DNA of 64,000 nt from Jeotgalibaca caeni (GCF_028863945.1 NZ_JARBEA010000006.1:16953-80952); one strand, 5' to 3'. Positions 30,443 through 40,530 are shown, counted from the first letter of the stretch. Numbers and translations: made by a program. The notes: a model not told the origin generated them from the letters alone.

Positions 30443-31135
30443 ATGCAAGAATTAACAAAAATGATTCAAAAAGATTATGGGATTATTTTTAAGGATGCAT
30501 CGATTTTATCGGAAGCATTTACCCATTCATCTTATGTGAATGAGCATCGTCTAATGAATTTAAAACATAATGAACGTGTAGAATTTCTCGGAGACGCTGT
30601 TTTAGAAATCATTGTGTCCGAATTTCTGTTCTATCACTATCCGGATTGGAACGAGGGGAAATTGACCCGTTTGCGTGCACAGCTTGTGTGCGAGCCAAGC
30701 CTTGCCTCATTCGCGAAAGAATGTCGATTTGATCAACATATTCGCTTAGGTAAGGGTGAAGAAAATATGAATGGACGACAAAGACCTGCTTTGCTCTGTG
30801 ACTTGTTTGAGGCATTTGTTGGTGCCGTATTTTTAGATCAAGGAATGGAAGCAGCGAAGCAATTTATCCACCAAGTCGTACTCTCGAAGATTAAAGAGGA
30901 TGCTTTTTCACATGCGATGGATTATAAAACATTGCTACAAGAAGAATTACAAAAAAATGGCGATATTAAAATTAAATATGTCCTCTTAGTAGAAGAGGGT
31001 CCTTCCCATTCCAAGCGATTTGAAGTAGCTGTTCAAGTCGACGATAAGACGTTAGGGACAGGGGTAGGAACGAGTAAAAAGCTTGCAGAGCAAAGTGCAG
31101 CAAAAGAAGCTCTACAAGACGTATTGAGAAAATGA
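30443..31135 (+). CDS. rnc: Ribonuclease III
   Basis: Double-strand-specific endoribonuclease (230 aa) that processes rRNA precursors and structured mRNAs. The catalytic signature HNERVEFLGDAVLE and the second acidic site (DLFEAFVGAVFLD) form the RNase III domain; residues from about 155 form a double-stranded RNA-binding domain ending KKLAEQSAAKEALQ. ATG 30443 has a near-perfect GGAAGGAGG upstream. It is followed by smc, as in most Firmicutes. Confidence 0.97.
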   Translation: MQELTKMIQKDYGIIFKDASILSEAFTHSSYVNEHRLMNLKHNERVEFLGDAVLEIIVSEFLFYHYPDWNEGKLTRLRAQLVCEPSLASFAKECRFDQHIRLGKGEENMNGRQRPALLCDLFEAFVGAVFLDQGMEAAKQFIHQVVLSKIKEDAFSHAMDYKTLLQEELQKNGDIKIKYVLLVEEGPSHSKRFEVAVQVDDKTLGTGVGTSKKLAEQSAAKEALQDVLRK

Positions 31136-31163
31136 AATCTATGTTCGAGGAAGGATGTTTTAT

Positions 31164-34100
31164 TTGCATCTCGAAAGAATTGAAATAACCGGATTTAAGT
31201 CCTTTGCGGATAAAACAATCATCGAATTCGACAAAGGAGTAACGGCAATTGTCGGACCAAACGGGAGTGGAAAGAGTAACATCTCTGAAGCCGTTCGTTG
31301 GGTTTTGGGTGAACAGTCTGCGCGTAATTTACGCGGCAAGAAGATGAATGACATTGTCTTTTCTGGATCCCAAACCAGGAAGCAAGTGAATATTGCAGAA
31401 GTGACGATTGTCTTAAATAATGAGGATCATTCGCTTCCGCTTGATTTTACTGAAATCAGCCTAACCAGAAGACTCAATCGTAATGGCGACAGCGATTGCT
31501 TTATCAATAAGAAGCCTTGTCGGTTAAAAGACATCACTGATTTACTCATGGATTCAGGGATTGGGAAAGACTCGTTTTCCATGATTTCGCAAGGGAAAGT
31601 GGAACAAATTTTCCAAAACAAGCCTGAAGACAGACGTGCGATTTTTGAAGATGCTGCTGGTGTAGCGAAGTACAAGAATAGAAAAACAAGCGCTGAACGA
31701 AAGTTAGCTGATACGGAAGAACATTTGAACCGTGTCGAAGATATTCTTCATGAAATCAAAAACCAGCTCATCCCTCTTGAAAAGCAAAGGAATACAGCCG
31801 TTCGATATCAAGAAATGAAGCAACAACTAAGCGAAATTGAAATTGCCTTAATGGTAGTGGAAATTGAAGCATTGAATGAACAATGGCAACTAAACAAAGT
31901 AGAGATGACGCACTATAAAGAACAAGCTGCCCAGATGGAAAGCAAACAAAAAGTAGGGCAAGATACATTGACGCAGCTAAAAGCTGCCTCTTTGGAAAAT
32001 GAAAGTGAACTCGCTGCCCTGCAAGAAGAGTATATTGCCATTATTCGAAAAATTGAACAATTAGAAGGGCAAAAGAATATCCTCGAGCAAAAAGCAGACT
32101 TTTCAGCAAAAAATAAAGAAGAACAGCAAAAAATGCTCGAACAAAAGAAATTGTTAATTGAACGAGCCACGAAGCAGCGGCATACATTGTCCGAGTCAAG
32201 GAAACAGAAGTATGCCATTCGTAAAGAACTACAAGAGAAAATTGCGGAATTACAGGAGAACGTAACCAAGCTTTCTCAAGACAAGAACGATTGGATTCAA
32301 GAGTTGCGCGACACATATATTGAAAAGCTGCAGCTCCAATCGACCAATAAAAATACACTGCACCATTTAGAGAAAGATCAAGCGCAGTTAATGGAATCTC
32401 TCACTTCGTTACGTAAAAAGATAAATGAGATGACACGCTTGTTAGAAGCAAGTAAGGCTGCTTTCTCAAAAGAAGAAGAACAAGTAACCAGTTTACAAGC
32501 AGCAATTCAAGCTCATGAGAGTGAGTTCGAACAAGTTCGTACGAATGTAGCTGGGAATCAAGAGGTTCTGGAAACAGACAACCAAAAACTGCTTCAACTC
32601 TCAAAAGCAATTCAACAGGCTGAGGCAAGAAGAGAAAGCTTGGTAGAATTAGAAGAGAGCTATGCCAGCTACTATCAAGGTGTAAAAGAAATTCTCAAGC
32701 GTAGGGAAACCATTCGAGGAATCCATGGCCCTATTGGAGAACTATTCCAAGTGCCAGAAACGTACACCTTGGCCATTGATACTGCATTAGGCAGTGCCAT
32801 TCAACACATCGTAGTGACCGATACAGAGGCTGCTTCGAATGCGATTGCGATTTTGAAACGAAATCACCTTGGACGAGCTACCTTTCTGCCCCTTAGTGTC
32901 ATAAAAGGGCGGAGTGTACCAAGCTATTTGGTCCATGACTTGATGGAAATTCCAGGGTTTATCGGAATCGGATCCGATTTAATCACATACGAATCAGACT
33001 ATACTGCGATTGCCGCTAATTTGTTAGGAACAACAATTATTGCAGAAGACCTGCAGAGCGGGCTAGCGCTTGCTAGAAGAAGTGAAAATCGCTACCGAGT
33101 TGTTTCCTTAGAAGGCGATATTATTCATGCGGGTGGGTCCATGACAGGTGGGGCAACCAAGAAACAACAAGGAAGCTCCGTATTCAGCAGAAAGAACAGC
33201 ATTGAGAAGCTGTCGGCATTTTTAGATGATAAAACAGCTCTTTATCAAAAATTGGATGCGAATTATAAAACGATTCAGCAACAAGTACATGAGCAACAAA
33301 CACGTAAGGAACAACTACAAACAGAGTTAAGCAAGTTCCGTTTTGAATTAGAACGGCATGAGGAATCCAAGGAACGCGAAGAACAGCAAGTAAAACGACT
33401 GGAAGAAGAGTTAGTGGCTAGCGAGTACGAGTGGCGAATCTTGGAGAAGAATCGAGTAGAGATGACAGAAGAATTAGCGAGCGAGCAGAAATTGAAGGGT
33501 GAGCTGGCAGAAGAAATCCAAGCATTGAAAAAAAATATGGATGATTCTACTTTAAGTGAAGAAGAACGCCAGAAACGTCTGCAACTCATTCAACAAGAAC
33601 TGCAACAAAAGCAACAAGAGGCTGCCATCATACAAGAACAAGAGAAGCAGCTGCGACGAGACATCCAGCAGTTAAGTGAAGCAATTGAAACGGAAACCCA
33701 AACGGTTACAGCTATTCAAGATAGCTTGCTACAGGCTTCTGTAATGGAAAGTTCCGAGTACCAGTCAATTGATGAAGTCAACGAACGTCTAGTGATTGAT
33801 CAAGCTTCTCGAACCGACTTGGATGGGAAAATAAAAGCCAAGCGAACGGCAAAAAAAGAGTTGGATGAAAAGATTTCAACAGAAGAAGCAACACTCCAAT
33901 CCATTCGTTCGACCATCAAAATCGCGTGGGAAGAATTGGCCAAACTGGAGAGCAGCTCCAGCCGCTACGAAGTTGCCATCGACCATCATTTGAATCGTTT
34001 GAGCGAGGAATATGGGTTGAGCTATGAAGCTGCCAAGGGGACGTATCAGCTTTCACTTCAAGTAGGCGAAGCTGCTGCACGAGTGAAGCAACTGAAACAA

Positions 34101-34733
34101 GACATTCAAGCATTAGGTCCCATCAACTTAACTGCGATTGAGGAATACGACCGTATTCTAGAACGCTATGAGTTTCTTTCGAAGCAACAGTTGGATCTAG
34201 TTACTGCAAAAGATATCTTACTGCATACGATGAGTGAAATGGATCAAGAAGTTTCCTTGCGGTTTGAGCAGATGTTCAAACAAATTAAGCAGCAATTTGA
34301 GATTACCTTTCCACGTTTATTCGGTGGAGGGAAAGCAACCATCGAGCTGACGGATCCGACCAACCTTTTAGAAACAGGAATCGAGATTATCGCGCAGCCT
34401 CCAGGGAAGAAATTACAACAATTGAGCCTTCTTTCAGGCGGAGAAAAGGCGTTCACAGCCATAGCACTACTCTTCTCCATTATTGAAGTGTCACCTGTGC
34501 CGTTTTGTATCCTAGATGAAGTAGAAGCTGCTCTAGATGAAGCGAATGTGGTGCGTTTTGGCCGCTACCTTGCTTCTTTTGAAAAGCAGACCCAATTTAT
34601 TGTGATTACGCACCGAAAGGGTACAATGGAAGAAGCAGATGTATTGTATGGAGTAACGATGCAAGATTCTGGTGTATCACGCTTAGCTTCCATCCGTTTT
34701 GAAGACCAAGACGTTGTATTGGAAGGGAAATAG
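31164..34733 (+). CDS. smc: Chromosome segregation protein SMC
   Basis: Condensin-type ATPase (1189 aa) that compacts and segregates chromosomes with ScpA/ScpB. It has Walker A GPNGSGKSN (about 32-40), long coiled coils with a hinge around 505-660 (GPIGELFQVPETYTLAIDTALG...), and a C-terminal head with LSGGE (1090-1094) and Walker B ILDEVEAALDEANV. TTG 31164 is chosen: AGGAAGG (31148-31154) abuts the upstream ATG 31155 with no spacing but is 9 bases from the TTG. The resulting N-terminus MHLERIEITGFKSFADKT matches homologues. Confidence 0.96.
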   Translation: MHLERIEITGFKSFADKTIIEFDKGVTAIVGPNGSGKSNISEAVRWVLGEQSARNLRGKKMNDIVFSGSQTRKQVNIAEVTIVLNNEDHSLPLDFTEISLTRRLNRNGDSDCFINKKPCRLKDITDLLMDSGIGKDSFSMISQGKVEQIFQNKPEDRRAIFEDAAGVAKYKNRKTSAERKLADTEEHLNRVEDILHEIKNQLIPLEKQRNTAVRYQEMKQQLSEIEIALMVVEIEALNEQWQLNKVEMTHYKEQAAQMESKQKVGQDTLTQLKAASLENESELAALQEEYIAIIRKIEQLEGQKNILEQKADFSAKNKEEQQKMLEQKKLLIERATKQRHTLSESRKQKYAIRKELQEKIAELQENVTKLSQDKNDWIQELRDTYIEKLQLQSTNKNTLHHLEKDQAQLMESLTSLRKKINEMTRLLEASKAAFSKEEEQVTSLQAAIQAHESEFEQVRTNVAGNQEVLETDNQKLLQLSKAIQQAEARRESLVELEESYASYYQGVKEILKRRETIRGIHGPIGELFQVPETYTLAIDTALGSAIQHIVVTDTEAASNAIAILKRNHLGRATFLPLSVIKGRSVPSYLVHDLMEIPGFIGIGSDLITYESDYTAIAANLLGTTIIAEDLQSGLALARRSENRYRVVSLEGDIIHAGGSMTGGATKKQQGSSVFSRKNSIEKLSAFLDDKTALYQKLDANYKTIQQQVHEQQTRKEQLQTELSKFRFELERHEESKEREEQQVKRLEEELVASEYEWRILEKNRVEMTEELASEQKLKGELAEEIQALKKNMDDSTLSEEERQKRLQLIQQELQQKQQEAAIIQEQEKQLRRDIQQLSEAIETETQTVTAIQDSLLQASVMESSEYQSIDEVNERLVIDQASRTDLDGKIKAKRTAKKELDEKISTEEATLQSIRSTIKIAWEELAKLESSSSRYEVAIDHHLNRLSEEYGLSYEAAKGTYQLSLQVGEAAARVKQLKQDIQALGPINLTAIEEYDRILERYEFLSKQQLDLVTAKDILLHTMSEMDQEVSLRFEQMFKQIKQQFEITFPRLFGGGKATIELTDPTNLLETGIEIIAQPPGKKLQQLSLLSGGEKAFTAIALLFSIIEVSPVPFCILDEVEAALDEANVVRFGRYLASFEKQTQFIVITHRKGTMEEADVLYGVTMQDSGVSRLASIRFEDQDVVLEGK

Positions 34734-34752
34734 CAGTAGAGGAGTTTGATGA

Positions 34753-35568
34753 ATGATTAAGTTAATTGCGCTGGATTTGGACGGGACGTTACTTAATTCG
34801 GAAAAACAAATCAGCGATCGTAATAAAGCAGTAATTCAACAAGCAAAAGAAAAAGGCATCAAAGTCGTCCTTTGTACAGGGAGACCGCTTGGTGGAATCA
34901 AGCAATACTTAGAAGAGTTGAATCTTCTGGAAGATGGCGACTACTCGATTACGTATAATGGGGGACTGGTGCAGAATAATCGTACTGGGGAAGTCCTTTC
35001 CCAGAAGACCCTTTCCTATGAACAAGTGAAAGAAATTTATGCTTGCAGCCAAGAGCTGTCGGTACCTATGAACATGATTGACTTGGAATACGTGTATGAA
35101 CCGGCTTATCCGGCCGGACATGATTCCCTGTATCCAAGTTTATTGAGTTCCAGTTTGCCATTTGTAAAGCGTAACATGGATACATTCAGTGCGGATCACG
35201 TCTTCAATAAAGTGGTATTTTGTACGGCTCCCGATCGTTTGGACGAAGCCATTGCTCGCATTCCAGATTCTATGAAGCAACGCTACTCCATGATGAAGTC
35301 AAGACCGTTACTTTTTGAAATCATGCATCCAGAAGTAGATAAGGGGAATGGAATTTCTGTCTTATGTGACTTGCTGGGGTATACCAATGATGATGTGATG
35401 GCTTGTGGGGACGAAGAAAATGATTTGGCAATGCTTCAATTTGCTGGATTCCCTGTGGCGATGGATAATGCCAGTGATGAATTAAAAAGTCATGCTACCT
35501 TCATTACGAAGACGAACAACGAAGACGGCGTAGCGTATGCTATTGAGCAATTAGCATTAAAAGATTAA
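34753..35568 (+). CDS. Cof-type HAD-superfamily phosphatase
   Basis: A soluble haloacid-dehalogenase hydrolase (271 aa) of the Cof/YidA class (type IIB cap). The nucleophile motif is LDLDGTLLNSEK, motif II is VVLCTGRP, a lysine sits in KGNGISVL, and motif III/IV is CGDEENDLAML. Substrate is unknown; relatives dephosphorylate sugar phosphates and nucleotide cofactors. It lies between smc and ftsY, separated by 19 and 15 bases, so it is part of their operon, an arrangement seen in several lactic acid bacteria. Confidence 0.9.
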   Translation: MIKLIALDLDGTLLNSEKQISDRNKAVIQQAKEKGIKVVLCTGRPLGGIKQYLEELNLLEDGDYSITYNGGLVQNNRTGEVLSQKTLSYEQVKEIYACSQELSVPMNMIDLEYVYEPAYPAGHDSLYPSLLSSSLPFVKRNMDTFSADHVFNKVVFCTAPDRLDEAIARIPDSMKQRYSMMKSRPLLFEIMHPEVDKGNGISVLCDLLGYTNDDVMACGDEENDLAMLQFAGFPVAMDNASDELKSHATFITKTNNEDGVAYAIEQLALKD

Positions 35569-35583
35569 AAAGGATGTGAGAAG

Positions 35584-36600
35584 ATGGGATTATTTGATCG
35601 AATTAAACGAGCTTTTACCGGAGAAGATGTTACAAAAGAACCGGTTAATGAAGAGAAACGTATTGTCATTGAAAAATATGACAAGGGGATGGAAAAAACA
35701 AGAAAGAGTTTTTCCGAAAAAATCAACGAATTATTTGCCGGTTTCCGAGAGGTGGACGAAGATTTCTTCGACGACCTAGAAGAAGTCCTGATTTCTGCGG
35801 ATGTTGGCTTCGATATGACCTTGGCTATTTCTGATGTATTACGCGAAGAAGTACGCTTGAAAAATGTCCGCTCCGGCGAACAAGCAAAGAACGTAATCGT
35901 GGAAAAAATGGTTGAGATTTATGAACGTGGAGAAACCAGCTTACCAACAATCAATGAAAATCCAAACGGCCTGACAGTCATCCTTTTTGTTGGGGTAAAT
36001 GGTGTTGGGAAAACAACAACGATTGGAAAGTACGCCCATCAACTGAAACAAAATGGAAAGAAAGTTCTGCTAGCAGCAGGAGATACCTTCCGTGCTGGAG
36101 CAATCGAACAGCTTGAAGTATGGGCAGAACGTGTCGGTGTAGATGTAGTAACGAGCAATGCGAAGTCCGATCCAGCAGCAGTCGTTTTTGACGCTCTGAA
36201 GAGAGGGAAGAGCGAAGGGTACGATTACTTGCTGGTCGATACCGCAGGACGTTTGCAAAATAAAGTGAACTTGATGAAGGAATTGGAAAAAATAAACCGC
36301 ATCATCACACGTGAAAATGAAAACGGACCTTCTGAAACCTTATTAGTTTTGGATGCAACTACCGGACAAAATGCGTTGATTCAAGCGAAGCAATTCAAAG
36401 AAACGACAAATGTAACGGGCTTGATTCTAACCAAACTAGATGGTACGGCAAAAGGTGGCGTTATTCTAGCGATTCGTCAAGAGATGGATATCCCGGTGAA
36501 ATTCGTCGGGCTGGGCGAAGGGATGGACGATTTACAAGTTTTCGATCCAGAACAATACATCTATGGCCTCGTAAAAGACTTGGTCGAGAAAAAAGCATAG
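35584..36600 (+). CDS. ftsY: Signal recognition particle receptor FtsY
   Basis: SRP-GTPase receptor (338 aa) that docks ribosome-SRP complexes at the membrane. The N-terminal NG domain and G1 loop GVNGVGKTTTIGK (about 137-149), DTAGR, TKLDGTAKGG and GLGEGMDDL are complete. The acidic A domain is very short (about 25 residues), as usual in Gram-positives. It is followed by a hairpin; its partner Ffh is encoded 500 bases downstream. Confidence 0.97.
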   Translation: MGLFDRIKRAFTGEDVTKEPVNEEKRIVIEKYDKGMEKTRKSFSEKINELFAGFREVDEDFFDDLEEVLISADVGFDMTLAISDVLREEVRLKNVRSGEQAKNVIVEKMVEIYERGETSLPTINENPNGLTVILFVGVNGVGKTTTIGKYAHQLKQNGKKVLLAAGDTFRAGAIEQLEVWAERVGVDVVTSNAKSDPAAVVFDALKRGKSEGYDYLLVDTAGRLQNKVNLMKELEKINRIITRENENGPSETLLVLDATTGQNALIQAKQFKETTNVTGLILTKLDGTAKGGVILAIRQEMDIPVKFVGLGEGMDDLQVFDPEQYIYGLVKDLVEKKA

Positions 36601-36608
36601 GAACGTTG

Positions 36609-36645
36609 AATAGAGGCGATATGATTCTGCCTCTATTTCATTTTC
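36609..36645 (+). terminator. Terminator after ftsY
   Basis: AATAGAGGC pairs with GCCTCTATT around an 11-base loop, followed by a T-rich TCATTTTCTC. Confidence 0.65.
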
Positions 36646-36647
36646 TC

Positions 36648-36676
36648 TTGACTGGAAGCGGGAATATCAGTATGCT
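36648..36676 (+). promoter_or_regulatory. Promoter of ylxM-ffh
   Basis: TTGACT (36648-36653), 17-base spacer, TATGCT (36671-36676), directly after the ftsY terminator. It starts the SRP/ribosome gene cluster. Confidence 0.75.
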
Positions 36677-36732
36677 TAAGAATGATGTAAAGGCTCTAGC
36701 TTGACATTGTCTTTCAGTAGAGGAGGGGTTTC

Positions 36733-37071
36733 ATGGAACTAGAAAAAACGAATTATATGAATACCTTATTTGAATTCTATGATGTATTGCTAACCGATAA
36801 GCAACAAGGTTATCTTTCCCTCTATTATGGTGATGATTATTCGCTAGGTGAAATTGCAGAGGAATTTGAAGTAAGTAGACAAGCCGTATACGATAACATT
36901 AAACGTACGGAAAAAATACTGATTGGGTATGAGGAAAAGTTGCATTTGGTTGAAAATTTCTTGTTACGCAAGGAAGTGTACGACCAACTGAAAGGATATG
37001 TAGCAAAAACATATCCGAGCGACCATGATTTACACCGGATGATTAAACAACTGGAATCATTCGATGAGTAG
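36733..37071 (+). CDS. ylxM: YlxM-type SRP-associated helix-turn-helix protein
   Basis: A 112-aa UPF0122 protein with a sigma-like helix-turn-helix ([22 protein letters not shown], about 36-57). YlxM is encoded next to ffh across Firmicutes, and in streptococci it modulates SRP GTPase activity. The start ATG has GAGGAGGGG upstream. It is 22 bases from ffh and surely co-transcribed. A DNA-binding role is suggested by the fold but not shown by anything here. Confidence 0.9.
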   Translation: MELEKTNYMNTLFEFYDVLLTDKQQGYLSLYYGDDYSLGEIAEEFEVSRQAVYDNIKRTEKILIGYEEKLHLVENFLLRKEVYDQLKGYVAKTYPSDHDLHRMIKQLESFDE

Positions 37072-37093
37072 AAAATAAGGGATGTGACAAAGA

Positions 37094-38509
37094 ATGGCGT
37101 TTGAAGGATTATCCGATCGCTTGCAAGGAGCAATGACGAAAATCGGCAAGAAAGGTAGAATTACCGAAGCCGATTTGAAAGAAATGATGCGTGAAGTTCG
37201 TCTCGCTTTATTGGAGGCTGACGTAAACTTCAAAGTTGTAAAAGACTTTGTAAAAAAAGTAAATGAACGAGCACTTGGTTCGGATGTGTTGGAGTCTCTT
37301 TCTCCTGCACAACAAGTTGTAAAGATTGTAAATGAAGAGTTAACTGAATTAATGGGGGGAACCCAAGACCCGTTTATCTTCTCTAAAAAGCCACCTACCG
37401 TTGTGATGATGGTTGGGTTGCAAGGTGCTGGTAAAACCACCACAGCCGGTAAATTAGCCCAGTACATGAAAAAAAGAGAGAACAAGCGTCCACTACTAGT
37501 CGCAGCTGACGTTTATCGTCCAGCTGCTATTAATCAGTTGCAAACCATTGGTAGCCAACTGAGCTTCCCCGTCTATGCAAAAGGAACCGATGCAAATCCG
37601 GTTGATATTGCGAGAGAAGCGGTAGAAGAAGCACGTCTACAAGGCCGAGATCTAGTTATCATCGATACGGCAGGACGTCTGCACGTAGATGAAACCTTAA
37701 TGACGGAGTTAAAAAATATTAAAGCTGCCGTGAACCCGGACGAAATTCTCTTTACCGTGGATGCAATGACCGGGCAAGACGCAGTAAACGTTGCCCAAGC
37801 CTTTAACGAACAACTCGGTATTACCGGTGTAATCTTAACAAAACTAGACGGTGACACGCGAGGCGGGGCTGCACTTTCCATTCGTTCTGTAACTGGAAAG
37901 TCGATTAAATTTACTGGACAAGGTGAAAAGTTAGACGACATTGAACCGTTCTATCCAGACCGGATGGCTTCCCGTATTTTGGGAATGGGGGATATGCTGA
38001 CTTTAATTGAGCGTGCCCAACAAGATTACGATGAAGAAAAAGCGAAGGAAATGGCAGAGAAGATTCGCGAAAATTCCTTCAACTTTAATGACTTTATTGA
38101 ACAAATGGATCAAGTATCCAACATGGGACCGCTAGATGACTTGTTGAAGATGATTCCAGGGATGAGTAATCTACCAGGAATTGATCAAGTGAAAATTGAC
38201 CCTAAAGATATGGCCCACATGAAAGCGATTGTTCTCTCCATGACACCAGAAGAAAGAGAGAATCCAGAACTTCTTTCTCAGAGTAGACGGAAACGGATTG
38301 CGAAAGGTTCAGCTCGATCATTGGCAGAAGTAAATCGCATGATCAAGCAATTTAACGAATCACGTAAGATGATGAACCAAATGTCTAAAGGAAACTTTGG
38401 CGGTATGGAAAACTTGATGGGGAATGGTCCAAAAGGCAAATTAAGCCAATTAGCCATGAAACGGGTTGCTCGTCAAATGGGCAAGAAAAAGAAAAAGAAG
38501 AAAAAATAA
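37094..38509 (+). CDS. ffh: Signal recognition particle protein Ffh
   Basis: SRP54-type GTPase (471 aa) that binds signal sequences and 4.5S/6S-like SRP RNA. The G1 loop is GLQGAGKTTT (about 107-116), followed by DTAGRLHVDE, TKLDGDTRGG and GQGEKLDDIEPF. The methionine-rich M domain (from about 300) has GMSNLPGI and the RNA-binding RRKRIAKGSAR helix-turn. A lysine-rich tail ends the protein. Complete and typical in length. Confidence 0.97.
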   Translation: MAFEGLSDRLQGAMTKIGKKGRITEADLKEMMREVRLALLEADVNFKVVKDFVKKVNERALGSDVLESLSPAQQVVKIVNEELTELMGGTQDPFIFSKKPPTVVMMVGLQGAGKTTTAGKLAQYMKKRENKRPLLVAADVYRPAAINQLQTIGSQLSFPVYAKGTDANPVDIAREAVEEARLQGRDLVIIDTAGRLHVDETLMTELKNIKAAVNPDEILFTVDAMTGQDAVNVAQAFNEQLGITGVILTKLDGDTRGGAALSIRSVTGKSIKFTGQGEKLDDIEPFYPDRMASRILGMGDMLTLIERAQQDYDEEKAKEMAEKIRENSFNFNDFIEQMDQVSNMGPLDDLLKMIPGMSNLPGIDQVKIDPKDMAHMKAIVLSMTPEERENPELLSQSRRKRIAKGSARSLAEVNRMIKQFNESRKMMNQMSKGNFGGMENLMGNGPKGKLSQLAMKRVARQMGKKKKKKKK

Positions 38510-38512
38510 CCC

Positions 38513-38557
38513 TGTAAAGAAAAAATACTTTACAAGCTCTAGATAAACTGGTATCAT
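38513..38557 (+). promoter_or_regulatory. rpsP promoter with overlapping inverted repeat
   Basis: TTTACA (38529-38534), 17-base spacer, TATCAT (38552-38557). The -35 is the right arm of an inverted repeat TGTAAAG (38513-38519) / CTTTACA (38528-38534) with an 8-base A-rich centre. With no U-tract it is more like an operator than a terminator. Confidence 0.6.
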
Positions 38558-38598
38558 AGCTTTTGTGAGATTGAAACAGACGGAGGTGTAATAAACAA

Positions 38599-38871
38599 AT
38601 GGCAGTAAAAATACGTCTAAAACGTATGGGTTCTAAAAGAAACCCATTTTACCGTGTAGTTGTAGCTGATTCTCGTGCGCCACGTGATGGCCGCTTCATC
38701 GAGAAAGTTGGGACTTATAACCCAGTTGTAGAACCAGCAGAAGTTAAATTTGATGAAGAATTAGTGTTGAAATGGTTGGCAAACGGTGCACAACCTTCTG
38801 ATACAGTTCGTAACCTACTTTCACAAGAAGGTATCATGAAAAAATTCCACGATTCCAAAAACGCTAAATAA
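38599..38871 (+). CDS. rpsP: 30S ribosomal protein S16
   Basis: S16 (90 aa) of the small ribosomal subunit. The N-terminus [20 protein letters not shown] and [14 protein letters not shown] are diagnostic. GGAGGTG precedes the ATG. It heads the rpsP-khpA-rimM-trmD-rplS block and has its own promoter. Confidence 0.98.
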   Translation: MAVKIRLKRMGSKRNPFYRVVVADSRAPRDGRFIEKVGTYNPVVEPAEVKFDEELVLKWLANGAQPSDTVRNLLSQEGIMKKFHDSKNAK

Positions 38872-38920
38872 TTTTGGAAGCTAGTCAGAAGCATTCATCA
38901 ACCAAAAGGATGGTGGGAAC

Positions 38921-39166
38921 ATGCCTGATATTAAAGAATTAATTCTAACGATGGTAATGCCACTCGTTGAACATCAGGATGACGTCAATATTGAAGTCAA
39001 AGAGACCGATGAATTCATGGAATATCATTTGTCTGTTAACCCTGAAGATGTGGGTCGCATTATCGGAAAACAAGGACGAGTCGCCCGATCTATTCGGACG
39101 ATTGTCTACAGTGTTCGTACGAAACAAGCAAAACGCGCTCGTCTCTTAATTGAAGGCGGCGAATAA
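38921..39166 (+). CDS. khpA: KH-domain RNA-binding protein KhpA
   Basis: An 81-aa single type-II KH domain protein (YlqC in B. subtilis). The GxxG RNA-binding loop is IIGKQGR (about 48-54). KhpA partners with Jag/KhpB and binds many RNAs in Gram-positives, affecting division and growth. It follows rpsP after 49 bases in the conserved order. Confidence 0.93.
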   Translation: MPDIKELILTMVMPLVEHQDDVNIEVKETDEFMEYHLSVNPEDVGRIIGKQGRVARSIRTIVYSVRTKQAKRARLLIEGGE

Positions 39167-39204
39167 GCCTAGCTCGTACGGAAAAATTGGATAACAAAAG
39201 AAGC

Positions 39205-39241
39205 GGACATTCATACGAAAGTTGAATTTGTCCCTTTTTTT
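39205..39241 (+). terminator. Intra-operon terminator/attenuator between khpA and rimM
   Basis: GGACA-TTCA pairs with TGAA-(TT)-TGTCC, a 9-bp stem with a 2-base bulge, followed by seven T. It ends only 25 bases before rimM, leaving little room for a new promoter, so partial read-through is likely. Confidence 0.6.
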
Positions 39242-39265
39242 GTATCAAAAAGAAGAGGTGGCAAG

Positions 39266-39784
39266 ATGCAAAAATATTTCGACGTGGGTCGGATTGTGAA
39301 CACCCAAGGATTAAAAGGGGAAGTTCGAGTCATTTCCGTCACAGACTTTAGTGAAGAACGGTATCAACCTGGTTCTGTTTTGACGTTGTTCCAAGAGGGG
39401 AAAGAACCGATGGAATTGCGTGTAAATAGTCATCGGAAGCATAAAAACTTTGATTTACTTACCTTCGAAGGACTAAACCGAATCGAACAAGTAGAAGTTT
39501 TTAAGGGCGGTACCTTGAAGATTACGGAAGAACAGCTTCACGAACTAGACGAAGACGAGTTCTACTACCACGAAATAATCGGCCTAACAATCGTTACAGA
39601 AGAAGGGGAAGAACTAGGAACGATTAAAGAAATTCTTCCTTTAGGTTCCAATGACGTTTGGGTTGTGAAACGAAAAGGTCATAAGGATTTGCTGCTTCCT
39701 TACATTAAAGATGTGGTACAAGAAGTTGACTTAGAAGCTGGAGTAGCTCGAGTTAAGTTATTGGAAGGAATGTTAGACGAATGA
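39266..39784 (+). CDS. rimM: Ribosome maturation factor RimM
   Basis: A 172-aa factor assisting assembly of the 30S head around S19. It has an N-terminal RimM barrel ([16 protein letters not shown]) and a C-terminal PRC-barrel ([29 protein letters not shown]). It overlaps trmD by 4 bases (ATGA), which implies coupled translation. Confidence 0.96.
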   Translation: MQKYFDVGRIVNTQGLKGEVRVISVTDFSEERYQPGSVLTLFQEGKEPMELRVNSHRKHKNFDLLTFEGLNRIEQVEVFKGGTLKITEEQLHELDEDEFYYHEIIGLTIVTEEGEELGTIKEILPLGSNDVWVVKRKGHKDLLLPYIKDVVQEVDLEAGVARVKLLEGMLDE

Positions 39785-40512
39785 AAATGGATGTCCTCAC
39801 GCTCTTCCCTTCCATGTTTGAGGGACCTCTTTCAGAGTCCATCATTGGAAAGGCAATTGACAGAGAGATTGTGTCCATCGATACGATAAACTTTCGTGAT
39901 TTTGCGGAAGGGAAGCATAAAACCGTAGACGATTATCCATTTGGCGGCGGAGCAGGAATGCTGTTGAAAGCTCAGCCTATTGTCGATGCATTGGCAGACA
40001 TTCATGAACGTGCTCCAGAAACGAAGAAGCGTATTATTTTAATGGATCCTGCGGGTAAACGGTATGATCAAAAAATGGCAGAAGAACTGGCTCAGGAAGA
40101 ACATCTTGTTTTTATTTGCGGACACTATGAAGGGTTCGATGAGCGAATTAAAGCCCATGTTACCGATGAAATCTCCTTAGGCGACTTTATTTTAACGGGT
40201 GGCGAGTTGAGTGCCATGGTGATGATCGACAGCATTGTACGTTTATTACCTGAGTCGCTAGGGAATAGCTTGTCAAACCAAACTGATTCCTTTTCTACTG
40301 GATTGTTGGAGCAACCGCAATACACGAGACCACGTGACTTTAGAGGTGAGATGGTTCCAGATGTGTTAGTCAGCGGAGACCATGCCAAAATAGCAGCGTG
40401 GCAAGCGAAAGAATCATTGCGTAAAACCTGGCAACGACGTCCTGATCTGTTAGATAAAATGGAACTGGATGAGCAGCAAAAGCAATGGTTAATCAGCTTT
40501 GAAAAAGAATAA
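39781..40512 (+). CDS. trmD: tRNA (guanine37-N1)-methyltransferase
   Basis: SPOUT-class trefoil-knot enzyme (243 aa) methylating G37 of several tRNAs to prevent +1 frameshifting. Motifs: [13 protein letters not shown] at the start, [22 protein letters not shown], and [14 protein letters not shown] forming the knot. Start ATG overlaps the rimM stop. Length is typical. Confidence 0.97.
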   Translation: MKMDVLTLFPSMFEGPLSESIIGKAIDREIVSIDTINFRDFAEGKHKTVDDYPFGGGAGMLLKAQPIVDALADIHERAPETKKRIILMDPAGKRYDQKMAEELAQEEHLVFICGHYEGFDERIKAHVTDEISLGDFILTGGELSAMVMIDSIVRLLPESLGNSLSNQTDSFSTGLLEQPQYTRPRDFRGEMVPDVLVSGDHAKIAAWQAKESLRKTWQRRPDLLDKMELDEQQKQWLISFEKE

Positions 40513-40530
40513 GTTGTCAATGAAAACCAC

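Noticed and set aside
37057..37485. 142-codon minus-strand frame opposite ffh
   Set aside because: Shadow frame of a well-conserved gene; Ser/Thr/Pro-rich composition without motifs.
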